Shown here one piece after another: positions 13,945 through 14,881 of a stretch of DNA of 14,881 nt. The notes under the pieces are model-generated. The model was not told where the DNA came from, made no database searches, and saw nothing but the letters and a program-made list of their open reading frames with translations. The translations under genes and the position numbers were made by a program. Position 1 is the stretch's first letter. Each line of letters opens with the position of its first letter. Where the stretch lies: positions 1-14,881 of the forward strand of contig JANXTJ010000031.1 of the NCBI GenBank assembly GCA_025352485.1, read 5' to 3'. This DNA is from Salinibacterium sp. Its GTDB lineage: Bacteria; Actinomycetota; Actinomycetes; Actinomycetales; Microbacteriaceae.

Positions 13945-14871
13945 TCATCCCCCGCCGCGGGGTGTGCGAGCAGCGTCCAATCGCGCAGAAAGCCGATCGC
14001 CATGGTGAAGGTCGGCCCAAACGGCACGAACCACCACGAGGCCCAGACGCCTGAGCCTGTCTTCGCGCAACTTCTCCCGCCAGACCACCTCGCCGGGGTC
14101 ACCCCGCGTGTACTCGTCCCGCGTGTACTTTAACTTCCCGTCGAATTCGAGCACTATGCCGGCATCAGGCCAGAAGAAGTCCGCGAACATTCGACCTTCA
14201 TGATCGTTGAACTCAGCCTGGAGTAGCGGAGGCATGAACCCTGACCCGTGCAGAGCAACCCGCATCATCGACTCGCCCACCGATCCTGAGAGTGGAGAGG
14301 CGAACCTGATTACGGGTTCGAGCCGCGCCCGCGGAGCTCCCGGCCCCATCCTCATCAATTCGGCGAGAAGCGCCTCCGGGCCGAGAACAGCGCGCGCCAG
14401 CGTCCAGTCAGCTATCGAAACCGCGTTCGCGAAATCTGACCTCTTGCAGACATCAAGGCAGGTTCTGAGAAGATCAGTGGCTCTGAATCCGCCGGCCATC
14501 TCAACGTGCGCGGTAGCAAAGCCGGCAACTGTGCGCCTCACCCCTGGCTCCGACCGCCCCCCTCCCCGCCAACGGTCGAGGAGGAGCACTTCGGTCGGCC
14601 AGGGTCGAAGAATCGGCATTTCCCGCAACGCAGCGGCCGAATGTCCCGCCGCAACGATTGGTTGACGCGAGTCGGCCGAGACTGCAGCGATCCTCAGGGC
14701 ATGACGCTGCCGTCCGTCGAGTCCGTCCCAGATCTTCTGCGACACGTAAGTCCCACGCCTGACCTTGACGAGAACGCCCCGATCGACATCCCTGGCCAAC
14801 CCTCGAGACGCGAATCCGCTGTCACGTGAGACGCGAATCAGGCCGTTTCGTTCGAGAAAGTCGTAGTCCAC
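13945..14871 (-). CDS. AbiEi-like N-terminus with PD-(D/E)XK / DUF559-like C-terminus
   Basis: Protein of 308 residues of an actinobacterial family usually called hypothetical or DUF559-like. Residues 1-50 resemble the winged-helix AbiEi antitoxin N-terminus: a domain ending RGVLVKVRRGTYVSQKIWDGLD. The middle (55-200) matches the linker typical of the family, with HSAAALREMPIL. The C-terminus looks like a restriction-endonuclease (PD-(D/E)XK) fold: Glu200, Asp231, Asp236, then LEFDGKLKY with Glu242, Asp244 and Lys246, followed by WREKLREDRLRRLGLVVVRAVWADL. These are the right residues in the right order for an active nuclease, but none is known to me in the family. No AbiEii toxin gene is adjacent in the window. 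The GTG start at 14871 is ten bases from the window edge. It appears less G/C-biased than its neighbours, hinting at an accessory gene. Confidence 0.75.
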   Translation of the reverse strand: MDYDFLERNGLIRVSRDSGFASRGLARDVDRGVLVKVRRGTYVSQKIWDGLDGRQRHALRIAAVSADSRQPIVAAGHSAAALREMPILRPWPTEVLLLDRWRGGGRSEPGVRRTVAGFATAHVEMAGGFRATDLLRTCLDVCKRSDFANAVSIADWTLARAVLGPEALLAELMRMGPGAPRARLEPVIRFASPLSGSVGESMMRVALHGSGFMPPLLQAEFNDHEGRMFADFFWPDAGIVLEFDGKLKYTRDEYTRGDPGEVVWREKLREDRLRRLGLVVVRAVWADLHHGDRLSARLDAARTPRGGG

Positions 14872-14881
14872 GCTAAGAGAT

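Noticed and set aside
13873..14133. Plus-strand open frame of 86 residues opposite the last gene
   Set aside because: It spans the intergenic hairpin and runs antisense to the nuclease-like coding region; no ribosome site or conserved motif.
1..14881. CRISPR arrays, tRNA or rRNA genes, insertion sequences, riboswitches
   Set aside because: None seen: no regularly spaced repeats, no cloverleaf-like segments, no transposase, and gene gaps are too short for riboswitches.

Overview
The window looks like chromosomal DNA of a high-GC actinobacterium, most likely of the family Microbacteriaceae. Reasons: strong G/C bias at third codon positions, frequent GTG starts, 1-4 base gene overlaps, a UvrD/PcrA helicase of actinobacterial type, a YccA protein beginning MAFANPAFSRN, a DUF3817-guaA pair and a GuaB3-type IMP dehydrogenase homologue. 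The family assignment is inferred from protein style; no 16S or marker gene is present.

Layout. 1-2037 (+): an MpaB-like (DUF2236) putative heme oxygenase, whose N-terminus probably lies left of the window, overlaps by GTGA with a PIG-V-like membrane mannosyltransferase. 2059-5475 (-): PcrA/UvrD helicase preceded by a glycerophosphodiester phosphodiesterase. 5517-7761 (+): a zinc-ribbon/DUF4190 membrane protein, an overlapping unknown membrane protein, a Bax inhibitor-1/YccA protein and a small luciferase-family (DUF5519-like) protein. 7771-13688 (-): GuaB3 homologue, KhtT-like regulatory subunit, KhtU-like K+/H+ antiporter, SURF1, DUF3817 membrane protein and GMP synthase. 13689-13944 holds no intact gene, only a remnant-like reading frame and a hairpin. 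13945-14871 (-): an accessory protein with an AbiEi-like N-terminus and a PD-(D/E)XK/DUF559-like C-terminus.

How the genes work together. GuaB3 and GuaA bracket a cluster combining purine (GMP) metabolism, K+/pH homeostasis (KhtT/KhtU) and cytochrome oxidase assembly (SURF1). KhtT, KhtU and SURF1 form one tight transcription unit. DUF3817 and guaA form a second, with its own promoter inside the end of surf1. The rest is housekeeping: DNA repair, phospholipid turnover and membrane proteins.

The clearest non-coding signal is a repeated start architecture. Five genes (GDPD, the DUF4190 protein, DUF3817, khtT and guaB3) carry a TAGNNT hexamer exactly six bases before their ATG or GTG, with no Shine-Dalgarno sequence. 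This is the expected layout of leaderless transcripts. Two of these promoters lie back to back in a 41-base divergent gap with their -10 elements exactly 17 bases apart. I found no RNA genes, insertion sequences, CRISPR arrays or riboswitches, and no convincing multi-gene novel system; the best candidates for something undescribed are listed as findings.
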